DNA of 64,000 nucleotides from Spongiibacteraceae bacterium (GTDB taxonomy: Bacteria; Pseudomonadota; Gammaproteobacteria; Pseudomonadales; Dasaniaceae). Where the stretch lies: assembly GCA_028280715.1 (NCBI GenBank), contig JANQLG010000013.1, positions 1-64,000 of the forward strand, written 5' to 3'. The notes under the pieces are model-generated. The model saw only the letters and a program-made list of their open reading frames with translations, was not told the DNA's origin and searched no databases. The position numbers were made by a program, and so were the translations under genes. How positions within the stretch are numbered: the stretch's first letter is position 1; every line of letters begins with the position of its first letter. This document shows positions 8,634-16,539 of the stretch, one piece after another.

Positions 8634-8672
8634 TTATTAATAGTTAAGCAACTAACAAACTAAGGAGTATTT

Positions 8673-9011
8673 ATGTTACAAGCCGGACTAGGTGCATTGA
8701 TTCTATTGGGAATCTATAAATTTATGAATTCTAAGAGTGACTATAAGGTAGATGGCTGGATAGCCTTTCTATTTATACTAGCTCCAGGAATAATTATGTT
8801 TCTATTAGCAGCTGGTCTAGGATTGGCAAATATTAATCCAAATTATGCGGTATGGGGTTACCTTCTATATTTTTTATTTCCTTTTGCGTTTTTAAAGCTG
8901 AGCCTTGAGTATGAAACGAAACCGGCACTCAAATATTCTATAGTTGTCCCCATAGTGGCGGTAGTCACTGAGATTCCCTTTGTTTTGCTTAGTGGAGCAA
9001 GTGGTGCTTAA
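8673..9011 (+). CDS. Small membrane protein of the first cassette
   Basis: 112 residues with three or four hydrophobic helices (LGALILLGIYKF, IAFLFILAPGIIMFLLAAGLG, YLLYFLFPFAFL, IVVPIVAVVTEIPFVLL). No family was recognised. It has a good ribosome site, AAGGAG, 7 nt before the ATG. The stop codon lies inside the left core of an attC site (GCTTAAC), the tight packing typical of integron gene cassettes. It is AT-rich compared with the flanking core genes. Confidence 0.75.
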   Translation: MLQAGLGALILLGIYKFMNSKSDYKVDGWIAFLFILAPGIIMFLLAAGLGLANINPNYAVWGYLLYFLFPFAFLKLSLEYETKPALKYSIVVPIVAVVTEIPFVLLSGASGA

Positions 9012-9100
9012 CAAATTTAGCCAGCACCGCGCCTACGGCGCTGGACGCCCTTTCCGAAGCTTCGCTTCTCCAAGGGCGCCGCTGCTAAAGGGCGTTAGGT
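9006..9100 (+). repeat. attC recombination site 1
   Basis: 95 bp bounded by GCTTAAC (RYYYAAC core) and GTTAGGT (GTTRRRY core). The two ends are imperfectly complementary (AACAAATTTAGCCAGC with GCTGCTAAAGGGCGTT) and leave one unpaired base, as integrase-recognised folded attC sites do. The middle holds further inverted repeats. Confidence 0.85.
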
Positions 9101-9109
9101 AGAAATAGT

Positions 9110-9580
9110 ATGGTTAAAAAAGTAATAACATTGTTCTTGATGCTAGTCAGCATTAATTGTTTTTCGTCTCCCAGAAATGTCCAGGGCTACGAAATCCGTA
9201 TAGGTGAAATACTGCCTATCGGCTACCAACTGGCGCAGGAAAACAAAGAAGGCGCGCATACAGTTTTTATTTTCGAAGAGAGCGGAAATCTCGAAAGCGA
9301 TAATCAAGTTAATATACAATTCGCAATCGAGAACGGAAAGTTTGGTATTGATTGGGTGCTACGAGCTCCAAGGAATATTAAAGAAAAAGACAAATTTGTA
9401 AAATTTGCCAAAAGTAAGGGCTATATAGTTGAGCTTCGTAAAATGAATGGTGTTTCATACTATAGAGTCGAAGAGGGTGGTTCATTATTCACTTTGGTGA
9501 ATCTTGTAATTACTGAACTTTATGGTATTAAAAAAGACACTCCAGTGGGCTTGGTAGCGTCGGGCATTAGTTTCAGGTAA
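9110..9580 (+). CDS. Hypothetical exported protein in cassette 2
   Basis: 156 residues. The N-terminus (KKVITLFLMLVSINCFSSP) is a signal peptide; cleavage near S-S-P is plausible. The mature part is beta-rich and has no family I recognise. It stands alone between attC 1 and attC 2, with only 9 bp from the core GTTAGGT to its ATG. Role unknown; small exported proteins of this kind are common integron cassette products. Confidence 0.72.
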   Translation: MVKKVITLFLMLVSINCFSSPRNVQGYEIRIGEILPIGYQLAQENKEGAHTVFIFEESGNLESDNQVNIQFAIENGKFGIDWVLRAPRNIKEKDKFVKFAKSKGYIVELRKMNGVSYYRVEEGGSLFTLVNLVITELYGIKKDTPVGLVASGISFR

Positions 9581-9584
9581 TTCT

Positions 9585-9653
9585 ACCTAACAAAGGTATC
9601 CAATGGATTGCCTTACGCTACGCTCCAGGCAACCATTGATACCGGCGTTAGAT
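9585..9653 (+). repeat. attC recombination site 2
   Basis: 69 bp from ACCTAAC to GTTAGAT. The arms AACAAAGGTATCCAATGG and CCATTGATACCGGCGTT pair almost fully with one extrahelical base, and an inner TTGCC/GGCAA pair closes the loop. It is the cleanest attC in the window. Confidence 0.9.
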
Positions 9654-9669
9654 TCACAAAGAGAATAAG

Positions 9670-11433
9670 ATGAAATTCAGAAGTTTGCGCAATTGGGATG
9701 ACATCCAGGGTTCAAAAGAATTAATACTTTTTGCGCAGCTTGTAGACGAGCTTTTATTCGAATTTACCCTTGATACCTACAAGCCCTCTGCGATGAATAC
9801 CAGCTTACTAGTTAGAGAAGCTATCCAGACCTATTTGGCTATCGAGGCAGGATCAATTAGGAGCCCGAATCTGAAGCATGTTATCGATGAGCTTTGCGAA
9901 AATATAGATAAAGACATGGTTGCGCGGTCATCACTTAAGGTTGATTTGGGAGGAATTAAATCAACCTTAAAAGATCCCAAAACACCCGATAAAAGCAAGT
10001 TGACCTGCCTAAAGCTTCTTGAAAGTCAAATGCCATTAAGGCTATATAAATCTAGGAATGAAGAACTTCTAGTTGAGGCGATTTGTGAAACTAAAGACGC
10101 CTCAAGCATTCGAAGCTTGGCACGGAGCTATATAACAACATTGCTGAATAGCGGATATTCTGAAAAGTATATTCAAGGAATAACCAGAAAGTTTTTTCAC
10201 TATTCCAATGATCGTATTTCAGGAAACTCGGAGATTTCCAATTACTTAGATAAATTCCAAAACGAACCAGAGGAATTCCGAGTAGTTTATAAGGGGCCAC
10301 TATTTCTAAAGGGTTTCGAGAGTCCCGCAGAAAAGTTGGGAATTACTATTACCGAAGATAAGGATGAATTGTCTCAAGTCATCGACGACTTGAACTTTGG
10401 TCTTGCGGATAATCAAATTTTCCTGATAACGAAATGCAAGGCAAAAGAATTCCACAAGGCTAAAAAATACTCAGATTCAAAAATAGATCAACTCCAGACA
10501 TTGATAGGCCTATATCATCATAAGGAGTCACCTAAGAAAATAAAAGAAGGCTTGGTTGTTTCTCCAAGCTTGGATAATGGAAAGATAGTTTCGAGCCATT
10601 TTAACCCCATGCATAAATGCAAGGATTTAAAGATAGGAACTGCTTCAAGAAAGCTAAAGAAGTTCATGGAAGGATTTTCAATGGAGAGAGAATCATTCTT
10701 TCGATTTAATAGAAGTGCCGATCTTCATGCTTTGGCTCTAGCTAGTGACTCTGTAGAGAACCAACTTATTAATTTATGGACTGCTTTAGAATCTCTGTTG
10801 CCATCAAAGGACGAAGAAAAAATATCTCAAATTGAGCATATCTCCAACTCAATCATGCCCTTCCTAAACGTTGGATATATACAAAAGATCGTAACTCGAT
10901 TATCGAAAGATTTGCTTCTATGGAACTCAATGGTTAGTAAAAATATTTTCAAAGAGGTCGATTGTACAGGGATTCCAGAAAAGGCTCTTCACTTGTTGAC
11001 GCTGGATAAATATGAGGGACTAAGGAATGACCTAAAAGGAGGTTTTAATGATTTTCACCTCCTAAGTGAAAGGTTTTCCTACGTAGAGTGGTTGCTATCC
11101 AGTCCATCAAATGTTGTCTCTTCTCTTGACTCACACAAGCAAAGGGTGGATTGGCAGATACGCCGTATTTATCGAGCAAGAAATATGATTGTTCACGATG
11201 GCAAGACGCCATCCTATACCGAGATTCTCATAGAAAACATACATGACTATCTCGATACAATACTTTCCTCTCTTATGTCTCTAGGTTCGAAAGATCATAT
11301 TCTCAACTCTATCGATGAGGGGTTTAAGATGGCTGATCTGACCTATTCATCGTATTACAAACGACTCAATGAAAAGGGACTTGAATTTGATGAGAGTAAT
11401 ATCGAGATGTTTTTCGAGGCAGGCAGAATCTAA
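9670..11433 (+). CDS. HEPN-domain protein (Apea-like), cassette 3
   Basis: 587 residues, long for a cassette product. The C-terminal third resembles HEPN domains of the Apea-like kind: ENQLINLWTALESLLPS followed by RRIYRARNMIVHDG, where R504-N-M-I-V-H509 is the R-x4-H signature of HEPN ribonucleases. The N-terminal 350 residues have no recognised domain. HEPN proteins with this layout include abortive-infection nucleases such as ApeA, so an anti-phage RNase role is a reasonable inference, not shown. It is flanked by attC 2 and attC 3 and followed by Schlafen-like and T5orf172 genes, each in its own cassette. Confidence 0.82.
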   Translation: MKFRSLRNWDDIQGSKELILFAQLVDELLFEFTLDTYKPSAMNTSLLVREAIQTYLAIEAGSIRSPNLKHVIDELCENIDKDMVARSSLKVDLGGIKSTLKDPKTPDKSKLTCLKLLESQMPLRLYKSRNEELLVEAICETKDASSIRSLARSYITTLLNSGYSEKYIQGITRKFFHYSNDRISGNSEISNYLDKFQNEPEEFRVVYKGPLFLKGFESPAEKLGITITEDKDELSQVIDDLNFGLADNQIFLITKCKAKEFHKAKKYSDSKIDQLQTLIGLYHHKESPKKIKEGLVVSPSLDNGKIVSSHFNPMHKCKDLKIGTASRKLKKFMEGFSMERESFFRFNRSADLHALALASDSVENQLINLWTALESLLPSKDEEKISQIEHISNSIMPFLNVGYIQKIVTRLSKDLLLWNSMVSKNIFKEVDCTGIPEKALHLLTLDKYEGLRNDLKGGFNDFHLLSERFSYVEWLLSSPSNVVSSLDSHKQRVDWQIRRIYRARNMIVHDGKTPSYTEILIENIHDYLDTILSSLMSLGSKDHILNSIDEGFKMADLTYSSYYKRLNEKGLEFDESNIEMFFEAGRI

Positions 11434-11487
11434 CAAGTCAAAGCACTCGGACGCAGCAAAGCTGCCCCGATATTTGAGGCGTTATGA
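11428..11487 (+). repeat. attC recombination site 3
   Basis: 60 bp from ATCTAAC to GTTATGA (one base off GTTRRRY). Arms AACAAGTCAAA and TTTGAGGCGTT pair with few mismatches. The left core contains the stop codon of the HEPN gene. Confidence 0.75.
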
Positions 11488-11502
11488 ACTTAAGGAGAAA
11501 TA

Positions 11503-12846
11503 GTGCATAGATTAGAGCCTACGCTTAAAAAAATCTTAAAGACAAAACAAGATTATCCAAACCAGCTCAGCAATCGTGAAAACTCTAAATTAGAGTTTAA
11601 AGAAACATTTAATCTTGGCAGCAAGGTTGCTTATGCAAAGACAATGGCTGGATTTGCAAACAACTGTGGGGGTTATATTGTTTTTGGTGTTAAAGATTCT
11701 CCCCATACGTTAAAAGGCGTGAATGCCAATAATTTTAACGCTGTCGATCCCGTTAAGTTGACGCAGTACTTAAATGACCATTTAAGCCCTGAAATCGAAT
11801 GGGAAATGGGCAATGTTAACGTAGGAGGTGTAGAGTTAGGGTTCATATACACATCTGAGGCTACCGAAAAGCCAGTGATATGTACGAAGGGTGATGGCGC
11901 CCTTAAAGAAGGGGATATTTATTATCGTTACAGGGGACAGAGTACAACGATCAAGTTTCCCGAACTCAGATCTATAATCGAAGCAAGGCTGGAGCGAGAA
12001 AGGCGTGCTTGGATACAGCATTTAGATGCTATCAGTAAGGTAGGTCCAACAAGGGTAGGTATTCTTGATACGGTGCATGGTCAAATACTTGGGGGTGGGG
12101 CTCCATTTCTAATAGAGGAGTCACTTTTAAGAGACCTAAAATTTATCAGAGAAGGTAAATTTAGCGAAACTCAAGGCGATCCAACCTTGAAGCTTATGGG
12201 AGAGGTTAAACCAATACATGGTGCAGTGGTAGAGAAAGCTATACACATTGGTATACATATCGATGATCTCTATAGCTCATTTCTTGCTCGGCGTGAATTA
12301 AAGGAAAGCGAAGCCCTTAGCTATCTGATTGAGACTGGATTTCAAAATACACCATTTACACCTATCCATTACTTTCTCAGTATGTCTGGTGAAAGCAAAG
12401 AGTCAGCTGTTGCTAAATTAAAGGCTGCGCCAGTACCTTTACCATCGATCAGGAATCGAATAATAAGGAGAATATCGGGTACCGAAACAATTAAGCCTGT
12501 AGGGAGTATCAACCCTGCGCTTCCTAAGTTTAAGGCCAGTGATCAAGATCAGGTATTGAGAACACTTGCTGAGTCAGGAAACCAAAAACTGTATAGAACA
12601 AAAGTAGTAAAGGTACTTAGAGAATCCCCAAAAATAGCACTAAAGTTACGTGAACATATCGAGCGGGCACGGTTGCTCGAAGCGATTACACATGTCGGAG
12701 AGAAAATATTCAAAAAGAATAAGGAAACCTATCTAGGCCTGCTTCTTGATATTTATAATGATGCTTTCACAGGCATGGAAGGAGGAGAAAAAACCTTATT
12801 TAGAAAGGTTATCTCATATGCAGATGAAGCACTATTCAGCACATAA
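11503..12846 (+). CDS. Schlafen/AlbA_2-type putative DNA-binding ATPase, cassette 4
   Basis: 447 residues, starting at GTG with TAAGGAG 5 nt upstream. Residues of about 25-150 form an AlbA_2 (Schlafen, divergent AAA-4) domain: NSKLEFKETFNL, then MAGFANNCGGYIVFGVKDSP, and YYRYRGQSTTIKFPEL at its end. The C-terminal 290 residues are mostly helical and unassigned. Such proteins occur as regulators and in phage defence loci, where the domain may bind nucleic acid or act as a nuclease. Position between the HEPN and T5orf172 cassettes supports, but does not prove, a defence role. Confidence 0.82.
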   Translation: MHRLEPTLKKILKTKQDYPNQLSNRENSKLEFKETFNLGSKVAYAKTMAGFANNCGGYIVFGVKDSPHTLKGVNANNFNAVDPVKLTQYLNDHLSPEIEWEMGNVNVGGVELGFIYTSEATEKPVICTKGDGALKEGDIYYRYRGQSTTIKFPELRSIIEARLERERRAWIQHLDAISKVGPTRVGILDTVHGQILGGGAPFLIEESLLRDLKFIREGKFSETQGDPTLKLMGEVKPIHGAVVEKAIHIGIHIDDLYSSFLARRELKESEALSYLIETGFQNTPFTPIHYFLSMSGESKESAVAKLKAAPVPLPSIRNRIIRRISGTETIKPVGSINPALPKFKASDQDQVLRTLAESGNQKLYRTKVVKVLRESPKIALKLREHIERARLLEAITHVGEKIFKKNKETYLGLLLDIYNDAFTGMEGGEKTLFRKVISYADEALFST

Positions 12847-12918
12847 CAAACAGCGCAAGAGGACAAAACACTTCGTACTTCGCTGGGCATTACATGCATC
12901 AATAAGCATCGAATTATA
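12841..12918 (+). repeat. Degenerate attC-like junction 4
   Basis: The left end ACATAAC overlaps the stop codon of the preceding gene. The expected right core appears decayed to GAATTATAA. Arm complementarity is poor, so this is called mainly from position between two cassettes. Confidence 0.4.
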
Positions 12919-12941
12919 ATGAACTAAGGAATAGTAATAAT

Positions 12942-14264
12942 ATGGAATCGATAGAGCAAAATATTTTATTACTAGGAATATTTTTAAGTTTAGCCGGAAT
13001 AGCCTCAATACTCTTCACGCTCAAAAAAAGGAAGTCGATTATATCCGCTGCAGAAAAGAAGAAGGAGCAACTCCTTTTTGAAGCAGAGCAAGGGGTTATA
13101 CCTTTTCAAGAAAGAATAAACCGCCTTAAGTCTGCCGATAAAGAGATAACATCAAGGCTCAAGCAGTCTAGAGAGATAATTGAAGATATTACTGATAAAA
13201 GCTGTGCTCATGCTGCTGATATTGAGTTGTTAACAGAAGATGACCTCTTATCTAGCCAAAGTTATCAAGAAGACCGAAAAGAAACTAAAGAAAAACTTAA
13301 AAAGCTAGCTGCAAATGCTATCGTTGGGGTCCGAGGCATTAACTCGAATGTGAATATCGGAAAATTCATCGCTATTTCAGCCAAGGCGGATATGGCGGGT
13401 GCACTATTACTAACTACAGTTGAGATGCTTTGTTCAAAAACTACTGCCAACAACGGGCACCAAGCCTTAGAAAAGCTAGCTGAATCTATTATAGCCACTG
13501 AGGCATTGATTAAGTGCTTTGATAGTCGAGCTAAAATCAATGAGGAGTTTAGCTCACTTCTTACGAAACGGTTAGAAATAGAAATACACTTCAAGAAAGC
13601 CAAGCAACTGGCTAAAGAAGAGCAAAGAGAGCTGAGGGAGCAAGAAAGAGAAGAGAAAAAAGCAAGACAGGAAGCTGAGAAAATTCAGAAGCAGGCTGAG
13701 AAAGAAGAGCAAATAAAAAGTGAGGCTATTGCGGAGTTAGAGAAAAAAATGGCCGAGCAGTCTGATTCCGAAAGGTCTGCTTATGAAAAAGAGCTCGCGG
13801 AGCTTAAAGCTGAACTTGAAGAAGCTCACCAAAGATTTGAACGCGCTAAGAGTCGGGCCCAAGAGACTAAACAAGGCCATGTGTATATTATTTCTAACAT
13901 AGGTAGCTTTGGCGAAGAAATTCTCAAAATTGGTATGACTCGCCGTATGGAGCCAATGGATAGGGTCAAAGAGCTTGGTGACGCTAGCGTGCCCTTCGCA
14001 TTCGATGTTCATGCCCTAATTGAATCAGACGATGCTCCGAATCTTGAGACAACATTACATAATGTATTTGATCACCGAAGGGTAAATAAAGTAAATCGCC
14101 GGAAGGAATATTTTAATGTAACCCTTGACGAAATCGAAAAAGAGTTAGAGAACATGGAAATTAACGCCCTTATTAATAAAGTGGCTAGTGCTGACGAGTA
14201 CTACCAAACATTAAAGTTAAACGAGAATCAGCATGTAACAAGTCAAGTAAGCGGGACCCCCTAA
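12942..14264 (+). CDS. DUF4041/T5orf172 (GIY-YIG-like) protein with membrane anchor, cassette 5
   Basis: 440 residues. One N-terminal transmembrane helix (NILLLGIFLSLAGIASILF) is followed by a DUF4041-like helical region. A long charged coiled coil (about residues 215-310, many EEKKA/KQAEKEEQ stretches) leads to a T5orf172 domain from residue 312: GHVYIISN, LKIGMTRRMEPMDRVKELG, LETTLHNVF, and NRRKEYFNV near its end. T5orf172 is a GIY-YIG nuclease relative known from phages and defence-associated proteins. The last ten codons and the stop lie inside attC 5, so part of the recombination site is translated. Nuclease activity is inferred from the family only. Confidence 0.85.
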   Translation: MESIEQNILLLGIFLSLAGIASILFTLKKRKSIISAAEKKKEQLLFEAEQGVIPFQERINRLKSADKEITSRLKQSREIIEDITDKSCAHAADIELLTEDDLLSSQSYQEDRKETKEKLKKLAANAIVGVRGINSNVNIGKFIAISAKADMAGALLLTTVEMLCSKTTANNGHQALEKLAESIIATEALIKCFDSRAKINEEFSSLLTKRLEIEIHFKKAKQLAKEEQRELREQEREEKKARQEAEKIQKQAEKEEQIKSEAIAELEKKMAEQSDSERSAYEKELAELKAELEEAHQRFERAKSRAQETKQGHVYIISNIGSFGEEILKIGMTRRMEPMDRVKELGDASVPFAFDVHALIESDDAPNLETTLHNVFDHRRVNKVNRRKEYFNVTLDEIEKELENMEINALINKVASADEYYQTLKLNENQHVTSQVSGTP

Positions 14265-14292
14265 CTGGTGGCCTCTGCTTGAAGTGTTAAAT
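14233..14292 (+). repeat. attC recombination site 5
   Basis: 60 bp ending in a perfect GTTRRRY core (GTTAAAT). The left core ATGTAAC has one mismatch to RYYYAAC. Arms AACAAGTCAAG and CTTGAAGTGTT are nearly complementary. It overlaps the 3' end of the T5orf172 gene. Confidence 0.75.
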
Positions 14293-14299
14293 TATAAAC

Positions 14300-14719
14300 A
14301 TGAAGAAAAATTTAATCCTTGGGTTCTTGGTCATTGGTCTTTTCGTTACTGGCTTCTTTCTTGGTGTGCGTTATGAATCTGTAGAGTCAGTAAGAAAGTC
14401 TCATGAGAAAGAAGTCAACGCATTAGCTTATGCATTAATAGCACACGAAGATCGTGAGACTTTTGAGAAAGAGGTCATACAAATGCTGCTAACCAGTATG
14501 GATGGCTATGTTCTCTGGCATAATCTCGATGATACATCCAGCTCGACTATGAATAGGATAATGGTGCGTAGCCGAAATATGATTATGAATAGTAGTTTTC
14601 ATGAGCTTCGCCCTCTTGATCTAGCATCTGGTTACTTCCGTGAATATCCCCCGAAGAAATCACAGGACAGAGAATTAGTGGAAAGGTACGGTATTATTTA
14701 TGCGTCTCATAAAGAATAA
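14300..14719 (+). CDS. Hypothetical membrane-anchored protein, cassette 6
   Basis: 139 residues. A single N-terminal hydrophobic helix (NLILGFLVIGLFVTGFFLG) anchors or exports a mostly helical, charged remainder. No family recognised. ATG is 7 nt after the attC core GTTAAAT, leaving little room for a normal ribosome site. The stop codon abuts the next attC-like sequence. Confidence 0.65.
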   Translation: MKKNLILGFLVIGLFVTGFFLGVRYESVESVRKSHEKEVNALAYALIAHEDRETFEKEVIQMLLTSMDGYVLWHNLDDTSSSTMNRIMVRSRNMIMNSSFHELRPLDLASGYFREYPPKKSQDRELVERYGIIYASHKE

Positions 14720-14768
14720 TTTAACTAAATACGCAATGGCGCCCATTCGCTAGGCGATAAGGTTCGAA
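14719..14768 (+). repeat. Degenerate attC-like junction 6
   Basis: Begins with ATTTAAC (a good RYYYAAC core) and ends near GTTCGAA. At about 50 bp it is short, and the arms pair only partly; an inner hairpin-like GCGCC/GGCG stretch is present. Confidence 0.5.
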
Positions 14769-14772
14769 GATT

Positions 14773-15249
14773 ATGAAGAAACAAAGCTTAGTTATTCTGG
14801 CCTTTACGCATATTTCAGCTGTAGCTGTCGGATTCGCTATTGGGATCTACGCATTACCTCTACTCATTGCACCACCTTCACCAAGCGAAACCGAAATTGA
14901 GGCAATATCGTCACAATCTGTCTATTCGGCGCAGTTCACTAGAGACTTAAAAGGAAGCGATGCATTTCATTGGGGTGACGGTAAGGTTTCTATTGGCAAT
15001 GATTATATAGCTTTCATGGGTGAGCTTGCACCCGGTCCAGACTACAAGCTTTACTTATCTCCAGAGTTCGTTGAAACAGAAGCGGAATTCGAGCGTTTAA
15101 AGCCATCTATGGTGCGCATCGGTGATGTGAAAACCTTTGAGAACTTCATAGTGGAAGTTCGCCCTGGTATTGACTTGGCCGCATTCAATACGGTTGTAGT
15201 TTGGTGTGAAACCTTTGGTGAGTTTATTACGGCGGCTGAGTACAGGTAG
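14773..15249 (+). CDS. DM13-domain protein, cassette 7
   Basis: 158 residues. The N-terminus (LVILAFTHISAVAVGFAIGIYALPLLI) is a transmembrane or signal segment. Residues 50-158 match the DM13 domain: WGDGKVSIGNDYIAFMG, LAPGPDYKLYLSPEFV, then FNTVVVWCETFGEFITAAEY with the conserved cysteine in the VVWC motif. DM13 domains are found in secreted and membrane proteins and were proposed to bind a redox cofactor through that cysteine. Role here unknown; the protein is probably held in the periplasm. Confidence 0.85.
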   Translation: MKKQSLVILAFTHISAVAVGFAIGIYALPLLIAPPSPSETEIEAISSQSVYSAQFTRDLKGSDAFHWGDGKVSIGNDYIAFMGELAPGPDYKLYLSPEFVETEAEFERLKPSMVRIGDVKTFENFIVEVRPGIDLAAFNTVVVWCETFGEFITAAEYR

Positions 15250-15261
15250 CAAAAATGAATT

Positions 15262-15330
15262 GCCTAATAATGGGCTTAAAAGCCGTTCTACTACGTTTCA
15301 CGGGACGCGCCTTTTAGCCTGAAGTTATGC
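15262..15330 (+). repeat. attC recombination site 7
   Basis: 69 bp from GCCTAAT (core with AAC changed to AAT) to GTTATGC. Arms AATAATGGGCTTAAAAG and CTTTTAGCCTGAAGTT pair well. Confidence 0.75.
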
Positions 15331-15346
15331 AGAATAAGGATTAAGA

Positions 15347-15670
15347 ATGAATAAGCTAGTGTTTGTTTTTATATTATTGTTTCTATCCTCCAATATCTTT
15401 GCTTCAGGGCGATACGTCGGTGCCATAGAAGAAGTATGGGCAAATGGAGAAGCTGTAGAAGGTATTGGTTGGATTAGTACGGTTGGTACGATTACAACAG
15501 GAGCTTGTACAAGTACTGAATGGTTTGCGATTGATTTGTCAAAAGCGGAAAGCGATTTAATTATGTCTATAGCTTTGGCAGCAAAGATGGCCAACAAAGA
15601 AGTACGTATAGGTGGGACTGGAATTTGTAGGGGTAACTACGAGTATCTTCAATTTATAGCAGTAAAATGA
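15347..15670 (+). CDS. Small exported protein, cassette 8
   Basis: 107 residues with a clear signal peptide (LVFVFILLFLSSNIFASG; cleavage after AS-G or nearby). The mature protein is about 88 residues with two cysteines (GACTST and TGICRG) that could form a disulfide. The block LSKAESDLIMSIALAAKMANKEVRI, here given only as a region near residues 65-87, has the look of small secreted proteins that recur in environmental integron cassettes and faintly recalls SubB-like folds; that resemblance is by eye and weak. Lies alone between attC-like junctions 7 and 8. Confidence 0.65.
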   Translation: MNKLVFVFILLFLSSNIFASGRYVGAIEEVWANGEAVEGIGWISTVGTITTGACTSTEWFAIDLSKAESDLIMSIALAAKMANKEVRIGGTGICRGNYEYLQFIAVK

Positions 15671-15681
15671 GTCGGCAATAG

Positions 15682-15742
15682 TTCTAATAGAAAGTTAAAA
15701 TGGAAGCGCAATTAGAGTGCTATGTTTAGCTAAGCATTATGC
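15682..15742 (+). repeat. Degenerate attC-like junction 8
   Basis: Starts near TTCTAAT and ends at CATTATGC (apparently decayed from GCGTTATGC). The arms AGTTAAAATGGAAGC and GCTATGTTTAGCT are partly complementary. Confidence 0.45.
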
Positions 15743-15757
15743 ATAGGGAGAAATTAA

Positions 15758-15925
15758 ATGACAGAAATTTCATCGCCAATAACAATAAAGTTTGAAGAAG
15801 GAACTACACCTGAAAGGATGGCAGATTTTATCGGTTTTTTATCAGGCATTTTAGGTGAAGACCTTTTTGTTGAGCAGGTGGTAGACCCAACACCAGATAG
15901 TGAAGAAATTCGCAAGGCTGGTTAG
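15758..15925 (+). CDS. 55-residue hypothetical protein, first gene of a two-gene cassette
   Basis: ATG with GGGAG 10 nt upstream, ending in TAG two bases before the ATG of the next gene, so the pair is probably translationally coupled. The product begins MTEISSPITIKFEEG and is acidic (net negative) with no signal peptide. No family recognised. A short acidic protein ahead of a basic, helical partner is the layout of many antitoxin-toxin or chaperone-client pairs, but nothing in the sequence identifies either. Confidence 0.6.
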   Translation: MTEISSPITIKFEEGTTPERMADFIGFLSGILGEDLFVEQVVDPTPDSEEIRKAG

Positions 15926-15927
15926 CT

Positions 15928-16449
15928 ATGAACAACAATAAAAAATTTATTAGTGTAAAAATATCGCCTAAAGGAGAAGTAGTAACATCTGGAAAATGGT
16001 CTAAATTCAAGGATTTTTTGAAAAAATTATTTTCTAGCAATGAAGCTAAGAAAATGGAAGCTTCGATCAAGGAATACCTCGGCGAAGCCTATGAAAGTGA
16101 GTTAGAGTCAAAAAAGAGATCTGGAGTCCTAAATCAGAAAACAGCTGCTGAAATTAATAATCTTTTATCTCAATCTAAATCGGACAAAGATAAAAACAAC
16201 AGAGAGAATATCCTTTTTGAGCAGATCTATGAAGATAAGAAGGCCGATGCGAGACTAAAAAACGCACAAGCTTCTGCTATCGAAACTGAGACCGTACTAA
16301 AAATACTCGAAAAAGCTAAAGAACTAGGGTTCGATGCTTCATTATCAGTTAAGGACGATGGACAACTTGAAATTATCTCAGTAGATCAGAAAAAAAGTGA
16401 TAAGGAATACCTTGATATACCGGCCTTTTTAAGGCGGCAGGCTGATTGA
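15928..16449 (+). CDS. Hypothetical helical protein, second gene of the two-gene cassette
   Basis: 173 residues, highly charged and mostly helical, with no membrane segment. The N-terminus (KKFISVKISPKGEVV) is basic; the middle is Lys/Glu/Asn-rich; the end reads KKSDKEYLDIPAFLRRQAD. The segment YLDIPAFLRRQ resembles the C-terminal D-I-P-x-F-L-R-R-Q motif of cell-division protein FtsZ, where it binds partners. This may be a chance match. Function unknown. Confidence 0.62.
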   Translation: MNNNKKFISVKISPKGEVVTSGKWSKFKDFLKKLFSSNEAKKMEASIKEYLGEAYESELESKKRSGVLNQKTAAEINNLLSQSKSDKDKNNRENILFEQIYEDKKADARLKNAQASAIETETVLKILEKAKELGFDASLSVKDDGQLEIISVDQKKSDKEYLDIPAFLRRQAD

Positions 16450-16461
16450 TGTATAAAATCA

Positions 16462-16526
16462 ATTAATAATGTTTCACGTCTGGAACTCTGCACGGCGTGC
16501 TCCGGCTCATTATCGCGGCGTAAGAT
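16462..16526 (+). repeat. Degenerate attC-like junction 9
   Basis: Starts near TTAATAAT and ends GCGTAAGAT, one base away from the GTTAGAT core (GTAAGAT). Inner GC-rich inverted repeats (GCACGGCGTGC) are present. Called mostly from position. Confidence 0.45.
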
Positions 16527-16539
16527 CCAAAAGATAACA

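Noticed and set aside
14755-14775. GGTTCGA considered as a tRNA T-arm
   Set aside because: No acceptor or anticodon arm around it; no tRNA gene was found anywhere in the window.
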